Of a stretch of DNA of 18,151 nt, positions 1 through 7,653 are shown piece after piece; positions within the stretch are counted from its first letter, which is position 1; the number at the start of each line of letters is the position of its first letter. The stretch spans positions 1 through 18,151 of the forward strand of contig DAOTTI010000047.1 in assembly GCA_034437795.1 (NCBI GenBank), read 5' to 3'. A program made the translations under genes and the position numbers. Under the pieces are notes generated by a model. That model was not told the DNA's origin, searched no databases, and was given only the letters and a program-made list of their open reading frames with translations. This stretch comes from DAOTTI01 sp034437795. GTDB lineage: Bacteria; Chloroflexota; UBA11872; UBA12225.

Positions 1-1
1 C

Positions 2-217
2 GATGCCAGCACCGGTGTGACGCGGGGCATCCTGCTCTCCGACTACTTCAAGGGGATCATACTCGGGGAGCCGGGGCCGACGCTGCCGCCGGACCTGCTG
101 GCGCAGGCGGTGACCAGCCGGTTCTTCCGGCAATACTGTCCGGGGCAGCCCAACTGGGTCTGTCGCCCCAGTGAGCTGCCCGGTACCGACCTCACCTTTG
201 CCTTCGAGCGACAGTAG
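2..217 (+). CDS. C-terminal fragment of an unrecognised protein (cut by left window edge)
   Basis: The reading frame is open from the first complete codon at position 2 to a TAG at 215-217, giving the last 71 residues of a protein whose start lies outside the window. A GTG at 17 is in frame, but codons before it are also open, so it is probably internal. The fragment carries the stretch SDYFKGIILGEP, a two-cysteine segment (QYCPGQPNWVCRP) and an end reading LTFAFERQ. I do not recognise the family, and no catalytic motif or membrane segment is visible. It converges on the minus-strand cation transporter. That it is real coding sequence is inferred from the open frame and the ordinary amino-acid make-up. 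Confidence 0.55.
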   Translation, partial: DASTGVTRGILLSDYFKGIILGEPGPTLPPDLLAQAVTSRFFRQYCPGQPNWVCRPSELPGTDLTFAFERQ

Positions 218-331
218 CCGGTCGGGGGCTCATCGCTGTGGTGCTGGTCGTGGCCGTGGGGGAGGCGCCGGCGCCAATCCGCCGCCTCCCGTCTTCTTGT
301 TCCGTCGAGAGGGTGGAGGGGGCCGCTCAGA

Positions 332-373
332 AGAGCCGCCTCGCCCTGCGGGGGAGACGAGGGTGAGGGCTCT
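332..373. repeat. Imperfect hairpin repeat in the convergent gap 218-389
   Basis: CCTCGCCCT (339-347) pairs with AGGGTGAGG (360-368) with one mismatch, and AGAGC (332-336) pairs with GCTCT (369-373) past a two-base bulge. The right arm and the sequence after it (360-380) match 6181-6201 at about 19 of 21 positions, so this belongs to the same family as the hairpins at 6132-6184. It lies between two gene ends. No T-tract follows, so intrinsic termination is unproven. The rest of 218-389 shows no gene. Confidence 0.5.
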
Positions 374-389
374 GCTTAAGCTGGGCTAA

Positions 390-1421
390 TCATGAGGCAG
401 GCGGAGGTGGCGGCCCGTCCAGGGCGCGAACCGCGTCCGCCGTGAGGTGGCCGGGGCCGCGGTCACCCTCCAGCGGCTCGACGTGGACCGTGATCTCGGT
501 ATGCTCCAGCGCGCCCTCCACCGCCTGCTCCACGGCTGTGGCCAGGGCGTGCCCGTCGCGGACGGACATCTCGCCCGGCACGAGCAGGTGGACGTCGGCC
601 AGGCGGCGGGGGCCGACGCGACGCGTCCGCAGGTTGTGGTAGGTCATGCCGCCGGACAGTTGGCTGGCGATGGCGGTGCGGATGGCCTCTAGCTCGTCCG
701 GCTCCAGGGCGCGATCCATCAGGCCGTGCACGCTGCGCCGCAGCAGGCCCAGGCCTGTAGCCATGATGTGCAGCCCCACCCCCAGACCGATCAGCGGATC
801 CAGGCGCTGGAACCCCGTTACGGCCACGATCCCCAGGCCGGCCACCACCGCCAGCGACGTGTAGACGTCGGCCAGCAGGTGGCGGCCATCCGTCTCCAGG
901 GCCAGGGACCGCGTCCGCCGGCCTTCGCGCAGGAGCACGTGCGCAGTGGCAAAGTTGATGGCCGTGGCCGCCAGGACGAAGATGACGCCGGTGCCAAGCT
1001 GTTCCACCGGCGCGGGCTGGAGCAGGCGCGGGATGGCGGTGCGCACGATCTCCCAGGCGGCGTAGAGGATCAGGGCCCCTTCAAAGCCGCCGGCGAAGAA
1101 CTCAATCTTCTCGTGGCCATAGGCGTGCGTCTCGTCTGGAGGCGACGAGGCGTACCAGAGCGCGAGCAGCAGGACGGCGGCTGCGGCCAGGTTCACCAGG
1201 GACTCCAGCGCGTCGGACAGGATCCCGACGGATCCCGTCTGCCGGTAGGCTAGCCCTTTCAGGCCAATCGTGGCGCCGGCCGCAAGGAGCGAGAGCAGCG
1301 CCCAGCGCGGGTGTGGCGTCACCCGTCCCCGGCCGTGCGCCGGGCCCGCGCGCCCTGCGGGCTGCCCTCCGGCCGCGCCCGGCGTGTCGCCGGCTGGCCG
1401 CTCACTGGTCGGACCCGTCAT
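390..1421 (-). CDS. Cation diffusion facilitator (CDF) family metal transporter
   Basis: This 343-residue protein should be an inner-membrane exporter that swaps divalent metal (Zn, Fe, Mn, Co or similar) for protons. The N-terminal membrane domain has TM2 with GILSDALESLVN, the loop HAYGHEKIEFFAGG that is typical of the family, and TM5 with DGRHLLADVYTS, which supplies the HxxxD metal site. The C-terminal cytoplasmic domain (from about residue 245) has the ferredoxin-like fold sequence ending TEITVHVEPLE. In TM2 the position four after the Asp is Ser, where YiiP has a second Asp, so substrate preference cannot be assigned. The open frame reaches back to 1640, but that part is Pro-rich and overlaps the transporter gene. 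The ATG at 1421 gives a normal family length. It lies 67 bp downstream of the MFS stop on the same strand, so an efflux operon is plausible. Confidence 0.88.
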   Translation of the reverse strand: MTGPTSERPAGDTPGAAGGQPAGRAGPAHGRGRVTPHPRWALLSLLAAGATIGLKGLAYRQTGSVGILSDALESLVNLAAAAVLLLALWYASSPPDETHAYGHEKIEFFAGGFEGALILYAAWEIVRTAIPRLLQPAPVEQLGTGVIFVLAATAINFATAHVLLREGRRTRSLALETDGRHLLADVYTSLAVVAGLGIVAVTGFQRLDPLIGLGVGLHIMATGLGLLRRSVHGLMDRALEPDELEAIRTAIASQLSGGMTYHNLRTRRVGPRRLADVHLLVPGEMSVRDGHALATAVEQAVEGALEHTEITVHVEPLEGDRGPGHLTADAVRALDGPPPPPAS

Positions 1422-1488
1422 CGCCTGTCTCAATTTTCCGCCAGGCGCCGGTGGGAACGGGGCCAGCGCCAGGCTGTGCGGATCGGGA

Positions 1489-2771
1489 TTATGAGGACGA
1501 TCCTGAAGCAATGGAGCGGGTGCCCCGCAGCCGGCGGGACGGGGCCAGCGTGGCGGCCACCCACACGCCGGAGGCGGTGAGGACGGCGGCGGTGAGGACG
1601 AAGACGGCGCGCAGGCCGAAGGCGGCCGCGGCCGCACCACCGGCCGCCGGGCCGGCGGCGTTGCCCAGCGAGGTGGCCGTCGCCGTCAGGCCGAAGATCA
1701 GGCCGCGGCGTGCGGTGGGCGAGCGCAGGGCGATGGTGGCCATGATCCCCGGCATCAGGCCGCCGGTGAACACGCCCAGCGCCGCGCGCAGGGCCAGGAG
1801 CTGCCAGGGCGAGGTGGCCAGGGCTTGTGGCAGGTAGAGCAGGCCACCCCCGATGGCGCAGGCCGCTAGCACTCGATCGTGCCCCAGCCGGTCGCCGACC
1901 CGCCCCGCCACGCCCGCGGCCAGCGCGCTGGTGACGGCCGTGGCGCCCAGGATCAGGCCGGCCAGGGGGCGACCGAGCCGCGCTCCGCCGGCACCAGGCT
2001 CTGCACGAAGAGGGGCAGGATGGGCCCCATGGCGCTCATGCCGGCCTGGACGAAGAAGAGCGTGGCGATGAGCGCGCCCAGCCCGGGGACATCGAGCACG
2101 ACGCGCAGGGCCGCGCCCGCGCCATTCCCCGTGGCGGCGGCCGGGGCGGGGGGCGTGAAGTCTTCGTGCACCAGCCAGATCACGGCCAGGCCGCCGAACG
2201 CGAGCAGGAGGCCGGTCAGGAAGAACGTGGCGCCGAAGCCGAACCGGTCGGCCAGCAGCCCGCCGACCAGCGGACCGGCCGAGGTGCCGACGAAGGCGGC
2301 GGTCTGCATCACGCCCAGGGCGAAGCCCAGCTCCGAGGGTGGAACGACGCTGGCCAGAAGCGTGCGCGACGCGGCGACGGTGCCGGAGAACGCGCCCTGG
2401 ACGGTGCGCAGGATTAATAGCTGGGCCGGGGTCCGCGCCAGGCTCATCACCGCCACGATGGCGCCTCCGCCGAGGAGCGCCCGCGCCACCATCGGCTTGC
2501 GCCCGTAGCGGTCGGCCAGCGCTCCCCAGACTGGCGCCATGGCCGCCATTACCAGCGCGCCGGCAGCCGACATCGCCCCCGCCCACTGGGCCGCGGCGCG
2601 CGGGTCGGCGATGCCCAGGCGCTGGACGTACAGGGGCAGGAAGGGGAGGGCCATGCCAAAGGCCAGCATGGCCAGGGCCTGCGTGAGGCACAGCGTGTAG
2701 AAGGTGTGCCGCCAGCGCGCCGAAGAAGGCGCCGGACGGGTGGCGGTGCTGGGCGGGGCGAGCGGGGCCAT
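1489..2771 (-). pseudogene. MFS multidrug-efflux-type transporter, split by a frameshift
   Basis: The two halves of one 12-helix major facilitator transporter lie in different frames. The first half starts at ATG 2771 and contains the MFS motif GALADRYGRKPM between TM2 and TM3, then LILRTVQGAFSG and a second-repeat start. It runs to LVPAERGSV and hits a stop at 1953. The second half continues in another frame with LAGLILGATAVTSALAAG and ends at the TAA at 1489. Restoring one C in the run read as GGGGG on the plus strand (1965-1969) joins them as RGSVAPLAGLILG, a normal MFS reading. The restored length is about 427 residues. It resembles TetA/MdtG-type drug:proton antiporters, but the substrate is unknown. 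The frame is open upstream to 3059, but that part consists of repeats, and 2771 fits the family start. It is either a young pseudogene or a sequencing error in a homopolymer. Confidence 0.8.
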
Positions 2772-2788
2772 ACGTGCGGCGGGGTGCA

Positions 2789-2895
2789 CCGTAAGGATAG
2801 CTGGGGCCGGTACCATCAGCGTCACCGCGCAGCCGGCATCTACGACCTGCGCGCCAGTGCCGTAAAGATAGCCGGGGCCGGTACCATCAGGGTCA
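2789..2895. repeat. Two 36-bp direct repeats between the MFS gene and tldD
   Basis: Copy 1 covers 2789-2824 and copy 2 covers 2860-2895. They match at 33 of 36 positions and start 71 bp apart. Both contain GGGGCCGGTACCATCAG, which includes the palindrome GGTACC. They lie just upstream of the transporter start (2771) and about 140-245 bp upstream of tldD (3034), in the divergent gap 2772-3033 that has no convincing gene. They could be paired operator sites or a relic of a local duplication; the sequence does not decide. Confidence 0.7.
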
Positions 2896-3033
2896 GGGGC
2901 CGGGGAGCGGGCGGTGGCCAGCGCGCCGGCACCTTCTGAGATCGCGGCCGGCGTCGAGCCACCGGAGGGCCATCGCCGGTCTCGCTCCTCCGCAAGCAGC
3001 CGCCGGTCGGCCGACGTAAGGCAGGAACTGCAG

Positions 3034-4542
3034 ATGTACGCAGGAGCACGCCTAGACACGGAGATGAACGCTCGTCAAGCGCCAGCCGGCGGAGGGCTCA
3101 ATCAGGCGCTCCGCGAGCGGTACGCTTTCCTGCGCGAGGTCGTGGCGGAGATGGAGCGCCGCGTCCCCTATGCCGCGGCGCTCGTCAGCGGTGCTGATGG
3201 CATCCAGCTCAGCCTGCGCGACGCTGAGCAGCAGGTGTCCCGCCTGGACCCGCGCTTTGGGATTGTGCTCTCCGCCTGGCACGGGGCGTCGATCGAGGAA
3301 GTGGCCCTCTCGCGGACCGACCCGGCGGAGGTACGAGCCGCGGCTAAGGCCCTGGTGGAGCGGGCACGCTCCCGCTCGCTCCGCTCAGGGGATGGGTCAC
3401 CCGATGGGGATGGGTCACCCGATGGGGATGGGGCGCCCAGCCAGGCCATCCAAATCGATCCGGGCGAGCCGCTCGACGCCGACTTCGCCACGCGGGCGGT
3501 CATCGATCCCGCAGCGGTGCCCCTGGCGGAAAAGCTCAAGCGGTTCGAGGTCCTGCGTCAGCAGGCACGGGGCCTGGATCGGCGCATCGTCCAGGCCATG
3601 CTGCGCTACGGCGACGGCGTGGCGGTGAAGGTCTTCGCCAACCGCACCAAGTTCGTCACGGAGGTGGTGCATCGCGTCAGCCTCTACCTGACCATCTTCG
3701 TCTCCGACGGGCAGCAGCGGCGCTACGACTGGCTGCACCGGGGCGGCACCGGTGGCTTGGAGCTGCTCGACGTGGCCGGCGGCGACCTGGAGGCGCTGCG
3801 GGACAGCGCCGTCGCCCTGCTCTTCGCCAAGCCGGTCCCGCCCGGCGTCTACGACGTGGTGACCGATCCCAGCGTCTCCGGCGTGCTGGCCCACGAGGCG
3901 TTCGGCCATGGTGTTGAGACGGACATGTTCCTCAAAGGGCGGGCGCGCGGGGCAGACTACCTCGGGCGGCAGGTTGGCTCGCCGCTGGTGACGATCATGG
4001 ACGATCCCACCGTGCCGGGGGGCTACGGCTCCTACTTTATTGATGACGAAGGCCAGCCGGCGGCGCCGACTTGCATCATCAAGGAGGGCGTGCTGCAGCG
4101 CGGCCTCTCAGACCTGTACTCGGCCACCCGGTTGCGCCTGCCCCGCTCGGCCAACGGGCGGCGGGAGAGCTTCGAACGCAAGGCGTACGCGCGCATGTCC
4201 AACACCTTCTTCGCCCCCGGCCCGCACACGCCGGAGCAGGTGCTGGGCAGCCTGGACTACGGCCTGCTGCTGTGCCGCGCCAGCAGCGGCATGGAAGATC
4301 CCAAGGGCTGGGGCATCCAGGTCTCGACCCACTTCGCCCGTGAATACCGCGCGGGGAAACCTACCGGCGTGGTCTATTCACCCATCGCCATTACCGGCTA
4401 CGTCCCCGACCTGCTCCACCACGTTACGATGGTGGCGAACGACCTGCAGCTCCATCCGGGGGGCTGCGGCAAGGGCTGGAAAGAGTACGTGCCGGTTGGT
4501 GATGGCGGGCCGCACCTGCGGACGCGGGCCAGACTGGGCTGA
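3034..4542 (+). CDS. tldD: TldD family metalloprotease subunit
   Basis: TldD is the catalytic half of the TldD/TldE zinc protease, which in other bacteria trims peptides and unfolded proteins and matures some ribosomal peptides. The signature HEAFGH (residues 287-292), followed by GVETD, is the HExxxH zinc motif. The N-terminal domain (about 30-110) and the C-terminal barrel with RMSNTFFAPG and the ending VPVGDGGPH also fit. The ATG at 3034 has AGGA seven bases upstream. An ATG at 3064 is an alternative with weaker spacing. The open frame reaches back to 2914 but runs into repeats. From 3034 the product has 502 residues, slightly long, partly because of an 18-bp tandem repeat (3391-3440) adding a DGSPDG-type low-complexity loop at about residues 120-136. 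The partner gene follows 104 bp downstream. Confidence 0.9.
   Translation: MYAGARLDTEMNARQAPAGGGLNQALRERYAFLREVVAEMERRVPYAAALVSGADGIQLSLRDAEQQVSRLDPRFGIVLSAWHGASIEEVALSRTDPAEVRAAAKALVERARSRSLRSGDGSPDGDGSPDGDGAPSQAIQIDPGEPLDADFATRAVIDPAAVPLAEKLKRFEVLRQQARGLDRRIVQAMLRYGDGVAVKVFANRTKFVTEVVHRVSLYLTIFVSDGQQRRYDWLHRGGTGGLELLDVAGGDLEALRDSAVALLFAKPVPPGVYDVVTDPSVSGVLAHEAFGHGVETDMFLKGRARGADYLGRQVGSPLVTIMDDPTVPGGYGSYFIDDEGQPAAPTCIIKEGVLQRGLSDLYSATRLRLPRSANGRRESFERKAYARMSNTFFAPGPHTPEQVLGSLDYGLLLCRASSGMEDPKGWGIQVSTHFAREYRAGKPTGVVYSPIAITGYVPDLLHHVTMVANDLQLHPGGCGKGWKEYVPVGDGGPHLRTRARLG
3391..3440. repeat. 18-bp tandem repeat inside tldD
   Basis: The unit GATGGGTCACCCGATGGG occurs exactly at 3391-3408 and 3409-3426, followed by a diverged partial copy (3427-3440). 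The unit length is a multiple of three, so the frame is kept and the repeat codes for an acidic, flexible Asp-Gly-Ser-Pro loop between the N-terminal domain and the rest of TldD. Copy number may vary between strains. Confidence 0.9.
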
Positions 4543-4646
4543 CGCGGGGCCGGAGCTGGCCGTTCCCGGTCTCCCGGCTCGAACGGCGGCCGGCGCTGCG
4601 GCCTGAGAACGCTGAACGGATCCCGACTGCGACCTGCAGACGACCA

Positions 4647-6089
4647 ATGCTCGATCGCATTATCGGCGCGCTGGAGCGCCACCCCCACGTCCACGACTGG
4701 ACGGTGCAGCACCGCCGGCGGCGGAGCGTGCAGCTCTACCTCATCGGGCGCGAGGTGGAAAGCCTGCGTGAGGTGGTCACCGAGGAGTTCGACCTGGGGG
4801 TGTTCAACGACCATCCCTTCCCACGCTCCGACGACGTCTCGGGGCCGCCGCGCACCGATCACACCGGTGGGACAGGGTTCCTGCGAGCGGCACAGGTCCG
4901 AGCGAGCGGGAGGAGGACGAGGCGCCGCGGGTCTGGCCAGACGGCGGGGAGCGGGCCGGCCCGCGGTGTGGCCAGACTGAAGCTGGTGCCGGCTGACCTC
5001 GACGCGCTGGACCGCCGGCTGGAGGAGGCGGTGCTGATGGCGCAGCTCGTCCACAATCCGCCGTACGCCCTGCCCGACCCCACGCCGTACCCGGAAGTCC
5101 CGCTGGCGGACCCGGCGCTGGAAACCGCGCCGGCCATGGTGCGGGCAGCGTGGGACTTCGCCGACGAACTGTGGTCGCTGGTCGGCGCTGAGCCCGCGGT
5201 GCGCCTGAGCGCCGCCGAGCTGTTCCTCAACTACACGGAGCTGGAGCTGCGCACCAGTCGCGGCGTCGCCGCCGCGGCGGCGTACACCCACGCGCTGGCG
5301 GAGCTGGTCCTCCTGGCGCGGGGCGAGGCGAACGACGAGGCGGAGCACTTCCGCCAGATCGAGGCTCGCCGGCTGGCCGGCCTGCGCCTCCCCGACCAGG
5401 TGAGGGAGGCGGCTACATTTGCGCGCGACACGCTGCGCGCCACGATGCCGAGAACCCGCATCGGGCCGGTGGTCCTGGCCGGCGACGCCCTGGCCCCGTT
5501 GTTTGACGCTTTTCTGTTCCAGGCCTCCGGCCAGGCGGCCTATAACCAGTTGGCCCGGTTCGAGGTTGGCCAGCTGTTGGCCACGCCTGCGCCAGGGAGC
5601 GACCGGTTAACGCTGCGGAGTAACGCCCTGCGCCCGTACGGCCTCGGCAGCTACCGTTTCGATGGCGAGGGGGTACCCGGCCAGGACGTACTGCTCGTCG
5701 ACACCGGCGTGCTGCGCGCCCGCCACGCCACGCAGCGCTATGCGCAGTATCTGGGCATCCCCACGACCGGCGAGCCGGGCAACACGGAGGTGGAGGCGGG
5801 CGCCACCCCATTGGCGGCGCTGCTTTCCGCCGATGGCCCCGTGTATCACGTCGTCGGCTTCTCCTCGCCAGACGTCGATCCCATTACCGGCGACTTCGGC
5901 TCAGAGATCCGCCTCGGCTACGAGGTCAGCCGGCAGGGCACCCGGCCAATCAAGGGAGGCTCGGTGAGCGGGAACGTCTTCGAGGCCTTTGCTGATGCGC
6001 GGTTCTCGCGCGAGACGACGGAACGCGGGCAGTACGTCGGACCGCTGGCCATCCGCTTCGGCAGCCTGCGCGTCTCCGGCGATGAATAG
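4647..6089 (+). CDS. TldE/PmbA family protein, partner of TldD
   Basis: This 480-residue protein is of the TldE (PmbA) type, the subunit that lacks zinc ligands and completes the heterodimer. Family features are the N-terminal SVQLYLIGREVESLREV segment, ARLKLVPADLDALDRRLEEAV, PLFDAFLFQASGQ at the place where TldD carries HEAFGH, and the conserved end IKGGSVSGNVFEAFADARFS. No HExxxH is present, as expected for this subunit. The start MLDRIIGALERHPHVHDWTV fits the family, although no clear ribosome site precedes it. Residues about 57-105 (nt about 4815-4961) are an insertion of Gly/Arg/Ser-rich sequence between VFNDH and GVARLKL that relatives lack as far as I know; it may be a flexible loop. 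tldD lies immediately upstream on the same strand. Confidence 0.87.
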   Translation: MLDRIIGALERHPHVHDWTVQHRRRRSVQLYLIGREVESLREVVTEEFDLGVFNDHPFPRSDDVSGPPRTDHTGGTGFLRAAQVRASGRRTRRRGSGQTAGSGPARGVARLKLVPADLDALDRRLEEAVLMAQLVHNPPYALPDPTPYPEVPLADPALETAPAMVRAAWDFADELWSLVGAEPAVRLSAAELFLNYTELELRTSRGVAAAAAYTHALAELVLLARGEANDEAEHFRQIEARRLAGLRLPDQVREAATFARDTLRATMPRTRIGPVVLAGDALAPLFDAFLFQASGQAAYNQLARFEVGQLLATPAPGSDRLTLRSNALRPYGLGSYRFDGEGVPGQDVLLVDTGVLRARHATQRYAQYLGIPTTGEPGNTEVEAGATPLAALLSADGPVYHVVGFSSPDVDPITGDFGSEIRLGYEVSRQGTRPIKGGSVSGNVFEAFADARFSRETTERGQYVGPLAIRFGSLRVSGDE

Positions 6090-6438
6090 CCCGTCCGCCT
6101 ACCCTGGCTTATTCATGGCCATCGATGACTTCCCTCTCCCAGAAGGAGAGGGCTCCTTTAGTTCGCTCTCCCAGACGGAGAGGGTGAGGGCTCCGCTCAA
6201 GCTCCTTGTCACCCGTGGGAGAGCGGGAGCCCGCGAAGCGGGCGGCGGTGACGGCTCCGCCGGTGAAGTCAGTCATGCCTGTCCGGAGTGCCAGCGCCGC
6301 AGGCAAGGGGCTGGCCATCGCCACAGGAATCCGCGCTAGTGGGTCACTGGCCACGCCGCTTGCCACTCCGCCAGAGGCGCCAATGGCCACATCCGAGGTA
6401 AGTGACCCATAAGGCAAGGGCGGAGGGCTCGCTCCTCG
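6090..6438. other. 349-bp convergent gap between tldE and pyrD, no gene seen
   Basis: The gap contains the hairpin pair at 6132-6184 and a 9-bp exact inverted repeat, TGGGTCACT (6340-6348) and AGTGACCCA (6401-6409), flanked by a short direct repeat AGGCAAGGG (6301-6309 and 6412-6420). Open frames across it are made of translated repeat sequence and have no recognisable domain. I see no promoter or RNA gene in it. Confidence 0.55.
6132..6184. repeat. Tandem GC-rich hairpins (REP-like) in the gap after tldE
   Basis: CCCTCTCC (6132-6139) pairs exactly with GGAGAGGG (6145-6152) around the loop CAGAA. CTCTCC (6166-6171) pairs with GGAGAG (6177-6182) around CAGAC. The same core recurs at 15619-15641 and 15680-15702, and a degenerate form at 332-373. 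All copies lie just beyond gene ends. There is no T-tract, so they look like a dispersed repeat rather than standard terminators. Confidence 0.65.
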
Positions 6439-7548
6439 CTACTTGCTCCGCCGGCGGTCCAGGAGCGCACGGCAGATGCGGCCGGGGAGCTGCGGGCCGG
6501 CGTAGATGAGGCCGGTGTAGAGCTGGACCAGCACCGCGCCGGCATCCAGCTTCTCCAGGGCATGGTCGGGGTGCGTGATCCCGCCGGCGCCGACGATCGG
6601 CAGCCGGCCGCCCGTCTCGCGGGCCAGCCAGCGCACGATCTCGGTTGACCGGCGGCGGAGCGGTTCGCCGCTGAGCCCGCCGGCCTCGCCTGCCGCTGGC
6701 GCCTGCGGCGCCGTGAGGCCCTCGCGAGAGACGGTGGTATTGGTGGCCACGATGCCGTCGCAGCCGGTTGCGGTCACGGCCTCGACCACGGCCGCGAGCT
6801 GCTCCCAGGAGAGGTCCGGCGCGACCTTCACCAGCAGCGGCAGCCGCGTACCGTTCGGGCGCTGCGCGATAGCGTCGCGCCGGGCGGCCAGCGCCCGTAG
6901 GAGCGCCTCCAACGCCTGGCGCTCCTGGAGGTGGCGCAGGCCCGGTGTGTTCGGCGAGCTGACGTTCACCACGGCATAGCCGGCCAGGTCACTAAGCGTC
7001 TCCAGTACGGCCAGGTAATCGGCCGCCGCCTGCTCCAGGGGCGTGTCCGCATTCTTGCCCAGGTTGACGCCCAGCACGGCCCCACCCGGCAGGGGGCGAG
7101 GCGTCCGCAGCAGGCGCATGCGGACGCGAGCGGCGCCGGCGCTGGGGAAGCCCATGCGGTTGATCAGGGCGCGATCGTCCGGCAGCCGGAAGACGCGCGG
7201 GCGCGGATTGCCCGGCTGCGGCCGGGGCGTCACCGTGCCGATCTCCACCGCGCCGAAGCCCAGGGCGACGAAGGCCGCCGGCGCCTGGGCGTCCTTATCC
7301 AGCCCCGCGGCTAGCCCGACGGGGTTCGGAAAGCGCCGGCCGAACGCCTCCACCGCCAGGCGCGGGTCGCGCACGGCGTAGAGGCGCTCGATCACTGCCA
7401 GGGCCTGCGGCGCGCGCTGCGCCAGGGCCAGCAGGCGCAGCACGGCGTGGTGCGCCGTTTCGGGGTCCAGGCGGGAGAGCAGCGGCCAGGCCAGGAGCCG
7501 GTAGAGGTCTGCATCCGCCCACGGCCTGGGCCAGACCCGCCGAGGCAT
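6439..7548 (-). CDS. pyrD: Dihydroorotate dehydrogenase, class 2 (quinone-dependent)
   Basis: It oxidises dihydroorotate to orotate in pyrimidine synthesis, using bound FMN and passing electrons to membrane quinone. From the ATG at 7548 it has 369 residues. The N-terminal helices typical of class 2 (LYRLLAWPLLSRLDPETAHH) are present, followed by NPVGLAAGLDKDA (about 75-87), EIGTVTPRPQPGNPRPRVFRL, the GVNLGKN phosphate/FMN segment, VNVSSPNTPGLR with the catalytic Ser at about 198, KVAPDLS, DGIVATNTT, GLSGEPLRRRS and IVGAGGI. A second in-frame ATG 72 bp upstream (7620) lies in a near-copy of the same start region and would add 24 residues. I prefer 7548 because family members begin near this point. 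It lies 105 bp downstream of rmlB on the same strand, so the two may be cotranscribed. Confidence 0.95.
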   Translation of the reverse strand: MPRRVWPRPWADADLYRLLAWPLLSRLDPETAHHAVLRLLALAQRAPQALAVIERLYAVRDPRLAVEAFGRRFPNPVGLAAGLDKDAQAPAAFVALGFGAVEIGTVTPRPQPGNPRPRVFRLPDDRALINRMGFPSAGAARVRMRLLRTPRPLPGGAVLGVNLGKNADTPLEQAAADYLAVLETLSDLAGYAVVNVSSPNTPGLRHLQERQALEALLRALAARRDAIAQRPNGTRLPLLVKVAPDLSWEQLAAVVEAVTATGCDGIVATNTTVSREGLTAPQAPAAGEAGGLSGEPLRRRSTEIVRWLARETGGRLPIVGAGGITHPDHALEKLDAGAVLVQLYTGLIYAGPQLPGRICRALLDRRRSK

Positions 7549-7636
7549 CGCTAATCCTGGGGTAACAGCACCGTGCGCCCGCGCCGGGTGGCCAGGCCCA
7601 GGAGAGACCCGCCGAGGCATGGCTGATCCTGAGGCA
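7533..7636. repeat. Duplicated pyrD translation-start segment (72-bp period)
   Basis: Positions 7533-7564 and 7605-7636 match at 28 of 32 bases and lie exactly 72 bp apart. Each copy, read on the minus strand, holds an upstream CAGGAT and an ATG followed by codons for Pro-Arg-Arg-Val. Because 72 is a multiple of three, both ATGs are in the pyrD frame. This looks like a past tandem duplication whose middle has since diverged. Confidence 0.75.
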
Positions 7637-7653
7637 CGCGGCGGGAGGGCCGT

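Noticed and set aside
1422..1640. N-terminal extension of the CDF transporter
   Set aside because: Pro/Ser-rich, overlaps the end of the MFS gene, and is not part of the CDF fold.
3391..3440. CRISPR-like array
   Set aside because: Units are 18 bp, directly adjacent without spacers, in frame inside tldD.
6109..6417. Minus-strand frame of 102 codons in the tldE/pyrD gap
   Set aside because: Much of it is translated hairpin repeat, there is no ribosome site and no recognisable domain.
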